Shown: positions 44,270-53,491 of the stretch, one piece after another
Layout: each line of letters begins with the position of its first letter
Position numbering within the stretch: position 1 is the stretch's first letter
Assembly (NCBI RefSeq): GCF_900095445.1
Contig: NZ_FMJL01000013.1
Span: 1-64,000, forward strand
Direction of reading: 5' to 3'
Origin: Clostridium sp. N3C
GTDB taxonomy: Bacteria; Bacillota; Clostridia; Clostridiales; Clostridiaceae
Length of the DNA stretch: 64,000 nucleotides
Position numbers and translations under genes: made by a program
The notes under the pieces: generated by a model
What the model was told of the DNA's origin: nothing
Databases searched by the model: none
Seen by the model: the letters and a program-made list of their open reading frames with translations, nothing else

Positions 44270-46939
44270 TTGAAGTGGTTTACGAAAAGCCAAGAATCTA
44301 TAATCGAAGAATTTGGCACAGACATCCTTAATGGATTAACCCACGAAGAAGTTGCCAAAAGACAAGAAAAATATGGACTGAATAAATTAGAAGGTAAAAA
44401 GAAAAAAACTATGTTTCAAATGCTCTTAGCCCAATTAAATGATGTACTTATATATATACTATTAGCTGCAGCGGTAATTTCTGTAATATTAGATGAGCCT
44501 AGTGACGCTATAGTTATTGCTGTAGTTGTGGTAATCAATGCAGTAGTTGGTGTAATACAAGAATCTAAAGCCGAGAAATCTTTAGAAGCTCTAAAGCAAT
44601 TAGCAACCCCTAAGGCTATTGCTAAGCGAAATGGTGAATTGATAGAAATACCATCAGAAGAAATAGTTCCTGGTGATATTGTTATCATTGACGCTGGAAG
44701 ATATATACCTTGCGATATCAGACTTATAGAAACCGCCAATTTAAAAGTAGAAGAATCAGCTTTGACTGGTGAATCGGTACCTGTAGACAAGGATGCCTCC
44801 ATTAATTTAGAATCAGAAGATACTCCTCTTGGAGATCAAAAGAATATGGCCTTTATGTCTACCCTAGCTACTTATGGTCGAGGAGTAGGTATAGCCGTGG
44901 CTACCGGTATGGATACGGAAATAGGAAAAATAGCAAAAATGTTAGATGAGCAAGAAAATGAACTTACTCCCCTTCAGAAGAAGTTAGCTCAACTTGGTAA
45001 ATTCTTAGGTGCCGGTGCTATTATTATTTGTCTTCTTATGTTTGTCGTTGGAATATTAAGAGGTAACCCTCCTCTTGAAATGTTATTAATAGCTATAAGC
45101 TTAGCTGTGGCTGCTATACCTGAAGGCTTGGCCGCTATAGTAACCATTGTTCTAGCTATAGGTGTTCAAAAAATGATAAAGAAAAACGCTATAGTTAGAA
45201 AGCTCCCCTCTGTTGAAACCCTAGGTTCTGTTAATATAGTTTGCTCTGATAAAACTGGAACACTTACCCAAAACAAAATGACTGTTATGAAGTATTATGC
45301 TGATGGAATTTTAAGCCCTATAAATACCATGGATATTAAAATTCCAAGCCATAAGCTCCTTCTTGAAAACATGATGCTTTGTAATGACGCTACCTATACA
45401 GAAAACTCAAAAACAGGTGATCCTACAGAAATAGCTTTACTAGAAATGGGTGTTAAATTCAATATAACCACAGAGGAATTAAATAAAAACCACAAAAGAG
45501 TTATGGAAATTCCTTTTGAATCCGATAGAAAGTTGATGACTACAGTAAATAAATATAATGATGAATACTATGTAATGACCAAAGGTGCTATCGATAATCT
45601 ATTAAATATTTGTACGAAGGCCTATGTTAATGGTAAAATTCTTCCCCTAACAGATGATATTAAGACCGATATTATGAGTAGCTCCAACGCCATGTCCGAT
45701 GATGCCTTAAGAGTTTTAGGAGGTGCCTTCAAGGTAATTACTAGTACAGAGGTTGAAATAGATAGTCTTGAAAAAGATTTAATCTTCATAGGCTTAGTGG
45801 GCATTATTGATCCACCTAGAGAGGAAGTTAAAGATTCCATTGCTCTATGTAAACAATCCGGTATAAAAACCATAATGATAACAGGAGACCATAAAAATAC
45901 CGCCTTTGCTATTGCAAAGGAATTAGGTATCGCAGAGGACGAGTCTCAGGCTATCTTTGGTACAGAACTTGATAAGATGAGCGATGAAGAGCTTAGCTCT
46001 AAAATAGATAACTTAAGAGTATTTGCTAGAGTTTCACCGGAACATAAGGTTAGAATAGTAAAAGCCTTTAAGTCAAAGGGAAATATAGTATCCATGACCG
46101 GTGATGGGGTTAACGATGCTCCTTCACTTAAAATGGCAGATATCGGTGTTGCCATGGGTATTACTGGAACCGACGTTGCTAAAGGTGCCTCCGATATGGT
46201 TCTAACAGACGACAATTTCTCTACTATAGTTACTGCTATTGAAGAAGGTAGAAATATCTTTAACAATATTAAGAAATCTGTACTTTTCCTATTGTCTTGT
46301 AATGCTGGTGAAATAATAGCTTTATTTTTCGCAATAATACTAGGTTGGGAAGCTCCTTTGCTATCTATCCACATTCTTTGGGTTAACCTTATTACAGATA
46401 CCCTTCCAGCTTTGTCTTTGGGAATGGATCCCGGTGATAAAGATGTAATGAAGGAAAAACCTAGAGATCCCGATGAAAACTTATTTGCCCATGGCGGCGG
46501 CATTAAGGTATTACTTAACGGATTGTTAATCGGTCTATTAACCTTAACAGCTTTTGTTATTGGTGCAAAAATGTACACAGGTACCAAAAACATACTTCCT
46601 CTGTTCCCAGCAAATATATCTGAAGAGGCTCTAAGACACGCAAGAACTATGGCTTTCGTAGTACTTAGTGTATCCCAATTGTTCCATTCCTTTAATATGA
46701 GACATCCGGATAAGTCTATATTCCAATTAGGCCTCTTTAGCAATAAATACTTAATTGGAGCTGTTATAATAGGTATTTTGCTACAAGATATAGTAATAAC
46801 AGTGCCTTTCTTAAGAAATGTTTTCAATGTCTATGATCTGTATATGAAGGATTGGCTCATTGTAGGTATACTTTCTGTAATGCCTCTTGTTATAAATGAA
46901 ATTGCTAAACTCATAAAAAGGGCCACTGCAAGATCATAG
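44270..46939 (+). CDS. P-type cation ATPase (P2A type), predicted Mn2+ exporter
   Basis: Cation pump of 889 residues with SERCA/PMR1-like architecture. Motifs: TGES (actuator), PEGLAAIVTIVLAIG in the fourth membrane helix (metal site), SDKTGTLTQNKMTV (phosphorylated Asp), MITGDHKNTA and MTGDGVNDAPSLKMADIG (hinge), LLSCNAGEI and HILWVNLITDTLPALSLG (fifth and sixth helices). On sequence alone it would be called Ca2+ ATPase. The upstream yybP-ykoY riboswitch makes Mn2+ export the better prediction. TTG start with RBS AAAGGGTG. Single gene with terminator. Confidence 0.93.
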   Translation: MKWFTKSQESIIEEFGTDILNGLTHEEVAKRQEKYGLNKLEGKKKKTMFQMLLAQLNDVLIYILLAAAVISVILDEPSDAIVIAVVVVINAVVGVIQESKAEKSLEALKQLATPKAIAKRNGELIEIPSEEIVPGDIVIIDAGRYIPCDIRLIETANLKVEESALTGESVPVDKDASINLESEDTPLGDQKNMAFMSTLATYGRGVGIAVATGMDTEIGKIAKMLDEQENELTPLQKKLAQLGKFLGAGAIIICLLMFVVGILRGNPPLEMLLIAISLAVAAIPEGLAAIVTIVLAIGVQKMIKKNAIVRKLPSVETLGSVNIVCSDKTGTLTQNKMTVMKYYADGILSPINTMDIKIPSHKLLLENMMLCNDATYTENSKTGDPTEIALLEMGVKFNITTEELNKNHKRVMEIPFESDRKLMTTVNKYNDEYYVMTKGAIDNLLNICTKAYVNGKILPLTDDIKTDIMSSSNAMSDDALRVLGGAFKVITSTEVEIDSLEKDLIFIGLVGIIDPPREEVKDSIALCKQSGIKTIMITGDHKNTAFAIAKELGIAEDESQAIFGTELDKMSDEELSSKIDNLRVFARVSPEHKVRIVKAFKSKGNIVSMTGDGVNDAPSLKMADIGVAMGITGTDVAKGASDMVLTDDNFSTIVTAIEEGRNIFNNIKKSVLFLLSCNAGEIIALFFAIILGWEAPLLSIHILWVNLITDTLPALSLGMDPGDKDVMKEKPRDPDENLFAHGGGIKVLLNGLLIGLLTLTAFVIGAKMYTGTKNILPLFPANISEEALRHARTMAFVVLSVSQLFHSFNMRHPDKSIFQLGLFSNKYLIGAVIIGILLQDIVITVPFLRNVFNVYDLYMKDWLIVGILSVMPLVINEIAKLIKRATARS

Positions 46940-46984
46940 TATAGATCCAAATTACTAGAACTAATATTATAAATCATATATTTC

Positions 46985-47028
46985 AAAGGCTGATGCAAAG
47001 TAATAAGCTTTTCATCAGCCTTTTTCCT
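46985..47028 (+). terminator. Terminator of the P-type ATPase gene
   Basis: Stem AAAGGCTGATG (46985-46995) and CATCAGCCTTT (47013-47023), then TTTTTCC. Confidence 0.85.
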
Positions 47029-47151
47029 TTAATATAAAATAAAAATTACTCTAATATCTCAGAACTTATGTTTAATATCTAAAAATATTGACTAATTTCT
47101 TCATTGTTGTAAAATAATTTTATCTTTATGAAAATTGGGGGGCTTGCGAAT

Positions 47152-47841
47152 ATGTTAGGAACTATTATAAATTTCCTTGCAATTATTGCCGGGTCTATTT
47201 TAGGCTTATTGCTAAGAGGGGGTATTTCTGAAAGATTTAATAAAACTATAATGCAAGGTTTAGCTTTATGTGTACTACTAATTGGCATTCAAGGATCCTT
47301 AAAGGCGGAAAACACCTTAGTAGTAATTATATGTATGGCTTTAGGTGCTCTTATAGGAGAAGCTATAGATATAGATAAGGCACTGAAAAAACTAGGAGAT
47401 AAAATAGAATCTAAATTTAACAATACCAATAGCAAGATTTCTGAAGGATTTGTTAGTGCTAGCTTACTCTTTTGTGTTGGTGCCATGTCCATTGTAGGTT
47501 CCTTGCAAAGCGGACTTCAAAATGATCACAAAATTCTTTTTTCTAAATCTATATTAGATGGCATAAGCTCCATAATCTTCACTTCAACATTAGGTATTGG
47601 GGTAATGTTATCTGCCGTTGTTGTACTAATTTATCAGGGCTCAATAACTTTAGGAGCATCCTTTCTTGTGCCTATATTAACAGAAGCTGTAAAATTAAAT
47701 ATGGAAGCTTGCGGTAGTCTTATAATCATAGGTTTAGGTTTAAATATGCTAGGAGTAACAAAAATAAAAGTAGCTAATTTGCTTCCTGCAATATTCTTGC
47801 CTATACTAGCACCATACATAATAAATCTATTTCACTTTTAG
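47152..47841 (+). CDS. DUF554 family membrane protein
   Basis: Membrane protein of 229 residues with about six to seven hydrophobic helices. Family features include MLGTIINFLAIIAGSILGLLL at the start, GALIGEAIDIDKALKKLGD, and GFVSASLLFCVGAMSIVGSLQSGL. The transported substrate, if any, is unknown for DUF554 (YdfK/YqgA). A run of G (GGGGGG) ten bases before ATG 47152 supports this start over ATG 47128, which has no RBS. Confidence 0.9.
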   Translation: MLGTIINFLAIIAGSILGLLLRGGISERFNKTIMQGLALCVLLIGIQGSLKAENTLVVIICMALGALIGEAIDIDKALKKLGDKIESKFNNTNSKISEGFVSASLLFCVGAMSIVGSLQSGLQNDHKILFSKSILDGISSIIFTSTLGIGVMLSAVVVLIYQGSITLGASFLVPILTEAVKLNMEACGSLIIIGLGLNMLGVTKIKVANLLPAIFLPILAPYIINLFHF

Positions 47842-47871
47842 TTAAAAGAGCTATTAAATTATTTTTTCACT

Positions 47872-47917
47872 GGGTTGTTGCACTATTCTATTGTGTAGCA
47901 GCCCTCTTCTTTTTTTA
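47872..47917 (+). terminator. Terminator of the DUF554 gene
   Basis: Stem GGGTTGTTGCAC / GTGTAGCAGCCC with G-U pairs (47872-47904), followed by TCTTCTTTTTTT. Confidence 0.8.
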
Positions 47918-48053
47918 TCAAAAAATCCTACCTTAAAATCTTATTTTACTCAAGGATCAATATTTAAAAATATACATAATTATGTTATAAATTGATATTT
48001 TATGTTACTTATCATATGATATAAGTAAGGAACCCTTTGGAGGTGCTAAACTT

Positions 48054-49445
48054 ATGTTTGTAGGAAGAAAATATGAATTGGAACAACTGAATAAATTATA
48101 TACAAGAGATGGCTTTCAATTAGTAATATTATATGGACGGAGAAAGGTTGGAAAAACTTCTCTAATTAAAGAGTTTGTAAAAGACAAAGATACTCTATAT
48201 TACGCTATGGATGAAAGCAATGAAGCATCAGCTATGGATAATTTTAATAAATTAATATGTAATTTTTTCAATATCAACGAAGAATCTTCTCCTATTATTA
48301 GCTGGGAGGACTGCCTAAAAACTATCGCTGATAATTGTGGTAATAAGAGAATAGTAGTAGTTTTAGAGGAACTTTCATATATAGGCCAAAACAATGCTTT
48401 ATTTCTATCCCAACTAAAAAAAGCTATAGAATTCTATTTTAAAGCTACTCAAATCTTTCTTATAATTAGCGGTTCTGCCAATGGATTCATGGAAAAGACC
48501 TTTCTAAATCCTAAAAGCTCCCTTTACGGCTTACAAACTGCTCAATTTAAGATAGAACCCTTTAGCTTTTTTGAATGTTCTCATTTTTTTCCATATCTCT
48601 CCATTGAAGAAAAAATCATCTATTACTCTACTCTAGGTGGCATTCCTCAATATGTAATGCAATTTGATTATAGTAGAGATTATGAGACCAATGTAATGGA
48701 ATTTATTCTAAATAAGAGTTCCTATCTTTTCAACGAACCAGAAAATTATTTAAAAGCTCAAGTTGAAGATATTAACTTTGCTAATAAAATTCTCTCCTTA
48801 CTATCTAAGGGAGATTATAACTTAGAAAGGTTTCATAATAAAAATATTTCAACTGGAGAAGATTTGATTTTAATGATTAAGAAATTGAAAAAATTAAATA
48901 TAATCAGTCGTAGACGATCTGTAGGTATGAGTATTGTTAGACCATGGAGCTTTTATAGACTAGAGGATAACTTCTTTAGATTCTGGTATAGATTTGTTTA
49001 TAAAAACCGAGGTCTAATTGATATGAATATGATAGATTATTTATTTCAAAATAAAATAAAAAGAGATTTAAACAGCCATATTGGATATGTTTTTGAAGAA
49101 ATTTCAACGGAATATCTAAAAAAACTCAACTCTGAGTATAAACTTCCCTTTGTATTTGAAAGTATAGGAAGCTGGGTTGGATATAATCCAGTTCTACAAA
49201 AGCCCTCACAATTGGACATTGTGGCCACTAGTTATGATAGTGTTTTAGTTGGTGAATGTAAATGGAGTCAAAGCTTAACCACCATTGATGTACTAGAAAA
49301 TCTAGTTCTTAAAGCCGAAACACTAAAGTATAAAAATAAGTATTATTGCTTATTTAGCAAATGTGGTTACGACAAAAAAGTTTTGGAGTATGTAAAAAAT
49401 AAGAATAACTTTTATTTATTCACCTTAAAGGATATAGATATTTAA
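48054..49445 (+). CDS. Archaeal-type AAA ATPase with DUF234 nuclease-like C-terminus
   Basis: Protein of 463 residues. N-terminal P loop GRRKVGKTSLIKEF (about 28-41) after the family opening FVGRKYELEQL; Walker B region VVVLEELSYIG; sensor ISGSANGFM. A winged-helix part follows, then DUF234 with a PD-(D/E)XK-like core: SQLDIVATSYDSVLVGECKWS (seen as QLDIVA and GECKW). The family is widespread in archaea and Firmicutes with unproven function; a mobile or defence role has been suggested for relatives. RBS GGAGGTG. It stands alone. Confidence 0.88.
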   Translation: MFVGRKYELEQLNKLYTRDGFQLVILYGRRKVGKTSLIKEFVKDKDTLYYAMDESNEASAMDNFNKLICNFFNINEESSPIISWEDCLKTIADNCGNKRIVVVLEELSYIGQNNALFLSQLKKAIEFYFKATQIFLIISGSANGFMEKTFLNPKSSLYGLQTAQFKIEPFSFFECSHFFPYLSIEEKIIYYSTLGGIPQYVMQFDYSRDYETNVMEFILNKSSYLFNEPENYLKAQVEDINFANKILSLLSKGDYNLERFHNKNISTGEDLILMIKKLKKLNIISRRRSVGMSIVRPWSFYRLEDNFFRFWYRFVYKNRGLIDMNMIDYLFQNKIKRDLNSHIGYVFEEISTEYLKKLNSEYKLPFVFESIGSWVGYNPVLQKPSQLDIVATSYDSVLVGECKWSQSLTTIDVLENLVLKAETLKYKNKYYCLFSKCGYDKKVLEYVKNKNNFYLFTLKDIDI

Positions 49446-49529
49446 TATTGTGAAAAAATTATAAAACACTGTATAAATTTCCTTACCTTGTCAATAATTA
49501 AGATATACAAAGGTAAAGGAAGTGATAAT

Positions 49530-50702
49530 ATGAGCAAAAATAAAAAAATTGGATTAGCGGTTCTATTAGTAATAGGAATTCTTATATGCACTTGGAGCAT
49601 TTATAATTCTATAACAACTATGTCTCAAAACAATAATTCTACAAAACAATTGACAGATAATAATTCTTCTAACACTAATAATGGTAGTCCTACAATAATT
49701 GATGGTGAAGAAAGCAATGAAAATACCTCAAAGTCAACTAAGAAAAATTCCTCCGATGAAGATGCATTTAGCAATAGTCTTAAGGAAAGCTCAGAAAAAT
49801 ATATCATTTACACTGTAGAAAAAGATGAAACTTTAAAAGACATATGCGAAAAATATTCAGATAAATGTCCCATTCCTGTTTTGTCTAAAGCTATACTTCA
49901 AATAAACAACTTAAGTAACTCCAGCAAAATTAGTGAAGGTAATAAATTAAAAATACCTGAAAAATACATTAGTACTGGAATCAAATATACCGTTAGAAAT
50001 GGCGATTCCCTTTCCTCTATTGCTATGCACTTCATGAAGGATTATGACTATTCTGAAGCCTTAAAAATAATTAAACAAGATAATTTCTTATCCTCTGATA
50101 CTATAAAGGTAGGAGATGAACTTTTCATTCGTAATTATGACTCAATAGAGGTTAGCAGTCAGTTAGAGAATAAAGATACCAAAAATAAAGAAGATAAAAA
50201 TGATAAAGAGGACAAAGCTTCCAGCAAAAAAAGTACAGAGGATAGCAAAGATAAAGATAAAGATGAAAACAAAGATAAAGAAACTATGAACCAAAATGTG
50301 GATAAATCAAAAAACAATGCTACTTTAAATTCACTTACTAATAGAATCGGAAACTTAGTAACTTATACAGTGAAGAAAAATGATACTTTAAACTCAATAG
50401 CTAAAAATTATGAAAACACTTGTCCTGTGCAAGTAGCCAGTAAAATTATTTTGCAAATCAATAATTTAGATAGTAGTTCATCTATAAAGGAAGGTATGAA
50501 AATTAAACTACCGGAGAACTATTTATCAAAAGGTAAAATATACAAGGTTAAGGCTGGAGATACCCTATCAAATATAGTAGCAGAAAATATGCCTAACATT
50601 GACCATGATCTTGCTTTAAAGATTATAGTGGAAGATAACGATATAAAAAACCATACTATATATCCAAATCAAGAACTATTTATAACATCAATAGAAAAAT
50701 AA
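49530..50702 (+). CDS. Membrane-anchored protein with four LysM repeats
   Basis: Protein of 390 residues. An N-terminal signal anchor (about 5-24), a Ser/Asn-rich linker, then LysM pairs: YTVEKDETLKDICEKYS and YTVRNGDSLSSIAMHF, a Lys/Asp/Glu-rich linker of about 60 residues, and YTVKKNDTLNSIAKNYE and YKVKAGDTLSNIVAENM. The two pairs are clear copies of one another. LysM modules bind peptidoglycan or chitin-like glycans. No hydrolase domain is seen, so it is a wall-binding or scaffolding protein. GGAAGTGAT before ATG 49530 decides the start. Confidence 0.88.
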   Translation: MSKNKKIGLAVLLVIGILICTWSIYNSITTMSQNNNSTKQLTDNNSSNTNNGSPTIIDGEESNENTSKSTKKNSSDEDAFSNSLKESSEKYIIYTVEKDETLKDICEKYSDKCPIPVLSKAILQINNLSNSSKISEGNKLKIPEKYISTGIKYTVRNGDSLSSIAMHFMKDYDYSEALKIIKQDNFLSSDTIKVGDELFIRNYDSIEVSSQLENKDTKNKEDKNDKEDKASSKKSTEDSKDKDKDENKDKETMNQNVDKSKNNATLNSLTNRIGNLVTYTVKKNDTLNSIAKNYENTCPVQVASKIILQINNLDSSSSIKEGMKIKLPENYLSKGKIYKVKAGDTLSNIVAENMPNIDHDLALKIIVEDNDIKNHTIYPNQELFITSIEK

Positions 50703-50715
50703 TTATACTATTATA

Positions 50716-50750
50716 AAAAATAGCCCAACTTTATGTTGAGGCTATTTTTA
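50716..50750. terminator. Bidirectional terminator between LysM gene and thrC
   Basis: Stem AAAAATAGCC (50716-50725) and GGCTATTTTT (50740-50749) with a partly paired loop; runs of T on either strand. Confidence 0.85.
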
Positions 50751-50776
50751 CTATTTTCAGTTTTGTCCAACTTCTT

Positions 50777-52267
50777 CTAATTGATAGAAAGAATTTCTTT
50801 AACTACCTGTTTCATTTCATCCTTAGAGCATACTTTCTTATGCAATATAGGTCGCTTTTCTATGTCCTTTACTGCTCTTGGTATTTCTACCCCACTTAAT
50901 TTACACATTTCATTTATTAAAGATATTTCGTCAATTTCCTTATATTTTTCATCAACGGCTCCCATTACAGCACTGTTGAACTTATAAGGGCTAGCTGTTG
51001 AAGCTATAACTGTAGGAGTATTATCCTTAGTTTCTTCTATATACTTTTTATAGGCTGTATAAGCTACAGCAGTGTGAGTATCTATTAAATAATGATCCTT
51101 ATTGAAAACCTCTCTTATGGCTTCAAAGGTATCTTCTTCTGAAGCATAAGCACCAAAGAAATCTTTTAATCCTGCTTTCATATCATCATCTATCTCATAA
51201 TAGCCTTCAGTGGCAAGACCTTTCATTAAAGCTGTCACCTTGTTAGAATCTTCTCCACTAATAAAGTAAAGTAATCTTTCAAGATTGCTAGATATTAATA
51301 TATCCATAGATGGTGATGAAGTTAGGACAAATTCCCTTCTCTTATCATATATGCCCGTCTTAATAAAATCATATAGAACCTTATTTTCATTAGAAGCACA
51401 AATTAATTTATTAATAGGTAACCCCATCTTTTTAGCCAAATATGCTGCCAATATATTACCAAAGTTTCCTGTAGGAACCACTATATTTATTTTGTCTCCT
51501 AAAGCAATGTCGCCTTTTCTTACCAATGTCAAATAGCCATAGAAATAATAAGCTACCTGTGGAACTAATCTTCCTATGTTTATAGAGTTGGCAGAAGAAA
51601 ACATACTGTTATTTTCTTCCATAGCTTTTTTAAATTTCTCATCATTAAATATAGCCTTAACCCCATTCTGTGCATCATCAAAATTTCCCTCTATACCAAT
51701 TACATAGGAATTAGAACTTTCATGAGTAGTCATTTGAAGCTTTTGAATTTGGCTAACTCCCTTCTCTGGGAAAAATACTATTATTTTTATACCTTCTACA
51801 TTTGAAAAGCCTTCTAGTGCTGCCTTACCGGTATCCCCTGAAGTTGCAGTAAGGATAACTACTTCTTTATTTATATTATGCTTTTTTAAAGATGTGGTAA
51901 GTAAATGTGGTAAAATTGAAAGTGCCATATCCTTAAAAGCTATAGTTGGACCATGGAAAAGCTCTAAGAAATATGCACCACCGGCCTTTCTTAAAGGTGC
52001 TATATCTTCATGATCAAATTTCTTATCATAAGCTTTATTAACACAATTCATTAGTTCTTCTTCAGTAAAGTCTGTAAAAAATTCTTTCATTACTGTGTAT
52101 GCTACTTCCTTATAGCTCATATTGATCATGGAGCTTAAATCTACAGACAGTGTAGGAATAGCATTTGGTACATAAAGACCTCCATCCATTGCAATTCCAG
52201 CAATTATTGCTTGGCTAGAACTTATTAACTCTCCATTACCTCTAGTACTTTTATATAATACTGACAT
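50777..52267 (-). CDS. thrC: Threonine synthase
   Basis: PLP enzyme of 496 residues converting O-phosphohomoserine to threonine. The N-terminal domain opens with MSVLYKSTRGNGELISSSQAI; the PLP Lys is in GPTIAFKDMALSIL (about residue 111); the phosphate-binding stretch is TATSGDTGKAALEGF. Length and order fit the bacterial/yeast-type subfamily. GGGGAGTGA precedes ATG 52267, four bases after the stop of the apgM-like gene. Last gene of the threonine operon. Confidence 0.95.
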   Translation of the reverse strand: MSVLYKSTRGNGELISSSQAIIAGIAMDGGLYVPNAIPTLSVDLSSMINMSYKEVAYTVMKEFFTDFTEEELMNCVNKAYDKKFDHEDIAPLRKAGGAYFLELFHGPTIAFKDMALSILPHLLTTSLKKHNINKEVVILTATSGDTGKAALEGFSNVEGIKIIVFFPEKGVSQIQKLQMTTHESSNSYVIGIEGNFDDAQNGVKAIFNDEKFKKAMEENNSMFSSANSINIGRLVPQVAYYFYGYLTLVRKGDIALGDKINIVVPTGNFGNILAAYLAKKMGLPINKLICASNENKVLYDFIKTGIYDKRREFVLTSSPSMDILISSNLERLLYFISGEDSNKVTALMKGLATEGYYEIDDDMKAGLKDFFGAYASEEDTFEAIREVFNKDHYLIDTHTAVAYTAYKKYIEETKDNTPTVIASTASPYKFNSAVMGAVDEKYKEIDEISLINEMCKLSGVEIPRAVKDIEKRPILHKKVCSKDEMKQVVKEILSIN

Positions 52268-52271
52268 AAAA

Positions 52272-53480
52272 TCACTCCCCAATAAAATAATCCATTAATT
52301 TACAGCCATCTTGGAAAAATAAGCCTGACTTTGCAGCTCCATCTTCATCAAAGTTATAAGGATTTGCAATTTCTTTTCTACTGTCATATATTAAAAATGG
52401 TACTGGATCACTGGTATGAGTTCTCAATGTTAAAGGTGTTGGATGGTCCGGCAACACCATTATTTTATAATCTTCTGAAGCCTTGTCTAATTCCTGTATC
52501 AAGAACCCTGCAATTTTTTCATCTATTAGCTCTATTGATTTAACTTTATTATCTCTTTCATTTCTATGTCCACATTCATCTGGCGCTTCAATATGTATAT
52601 ATACGAAATCCTTTCCCTTATTTAAAGCTTCTAAAGCAGCCTTTGCCTTTCCAGTATAGTTGGTGTGAACATTTCCTGTGGCTCCTTCCACTTCTATTAC
52701 CTCAAGATCAGCACACTTACCTATTCCTTTAATTAAATCTACGGCAGATATAACTGCTCCCTTTAATCCATACTTTTCATGGAATTTTGTAAGCAGAGGC
52801 TTTTTCCCTTCGCCCCAAATCCATATAGAATTTGCTGGTTTTAATCCTCTTTTTATTCTATCTAAATTTATAGGGTGTTTTTCCAGTATATCTACACTTT
52901 TCTCCATCATTTCTAATAGTACTTTACTATCCTTACCGGTAGGCAAATATTCTTCAATTTTTCTACCGATAATATCATGAGGAGGTATTAGCTTATAATC
53001 TGAAGGGGCTTTATCCCAAACTAAAAGATGTCTATAACTAACACCTGCATAAAGCTTCATCTCTTCAGTTTCCAGTTCCTTCTTTAAATCTTCAATTAAT
53101 ATGGCTGCCTCTTCAGTAGTTATTTCATCTGCACTGTGATCTAGCATGATTCTATCCTTATAATTTTCAGCTTCAGATAAAGTAACCACATTACATCTAA
53201 AGGTTACATCTGTGTCCTTTAAGTCTATACCCATACTGGCTGCTTCAAAGGGTGAACGACCAGTATAATATAGCTTAGGGTTATAACCCATTACCGCTAA
53301 ATTTGCAGTATCACTTCCTGGAGGCATACCTTCAGGTATAGTATTTACTAAACCAACTTCTCCTTTTGATGCAAGGTAATCAAAGTTATTTGTTTTAGCA
53401 TATTGAAGAGGTGTTTTATTACCTAGTTCTTCAACTATATAATCTGCCATGCCATCTGCAAGGATAACTACATATTTCAA
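52272..53480 (-). CDS. ApgM-like phosphoglycerate mutase family protein, probable homoserine kinase substitute
   Basis: Alkaline-phosphatase-superfamily protein of 402 residues (COG3635), similar to archaeal cofactor-independent phosphoglycerate mutase. Motifs: VVILADGMADYIVEELGNKTPL (metal Asp), PPGSDTANLAVMGYNP with the reactive Ser, IEAPDECGHRNERDNKVKSIE and PDHPTPLTLRTHTSDPVPFLIY. It lies exactly between hom and thrC, where thrB would be expected, with 11 and 4 nt spacings. Genome-context studies have proposed this family as a functional homoserine kinase, and I favour that over glycolysis here. Start TTG with GGGGGG six bases upstream. Confidence 0.85.
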   Translation of the reverse strand: MKYVVILADGMADYIVEELGNKTPLQYAKTNNFDYLASKGEVGLVNTIPEGMPPGSDTANLAVMGYNPKLYYTGRSPFEAASMGIDLKDTDVTFRCNVVTLSEAENYKDRIMLDHSADEITTEEAAILIEDLKKELETEEMKLYAGVSYRHLLVWDKAPSDYKLIPPHDIIGRKIEEYLPTGKDSKVLLEMMEKSVDILEKHPINLDRIKRGLKPANSIWIWGEGKKPLLTKFHEKYGLKGAVISAVDLIKGIGKCADLEVIEVEGATGNVHTNYTGKAKAALEALNKGKDFVYIHIEAPDECGHRNERDNKVKSIELIDEKIAGFLIQELDKASEDYKIMVLPDHPTPLTLRTHTSDPVPFLIYDSRKEIANPYNFDEDGAAKSGLFFQDGCKLMDYFIGE

Positions 53481-53491
53481 AATAAGCCCCC

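Noticed and set aside
45946-46827. A 293-codon open frame opposite the P-type ATPase
   Set aside because: It lies wholly inside a well-conserved gene on the other strand, has no RBS and no recognisable domain; it is a coding shadow.
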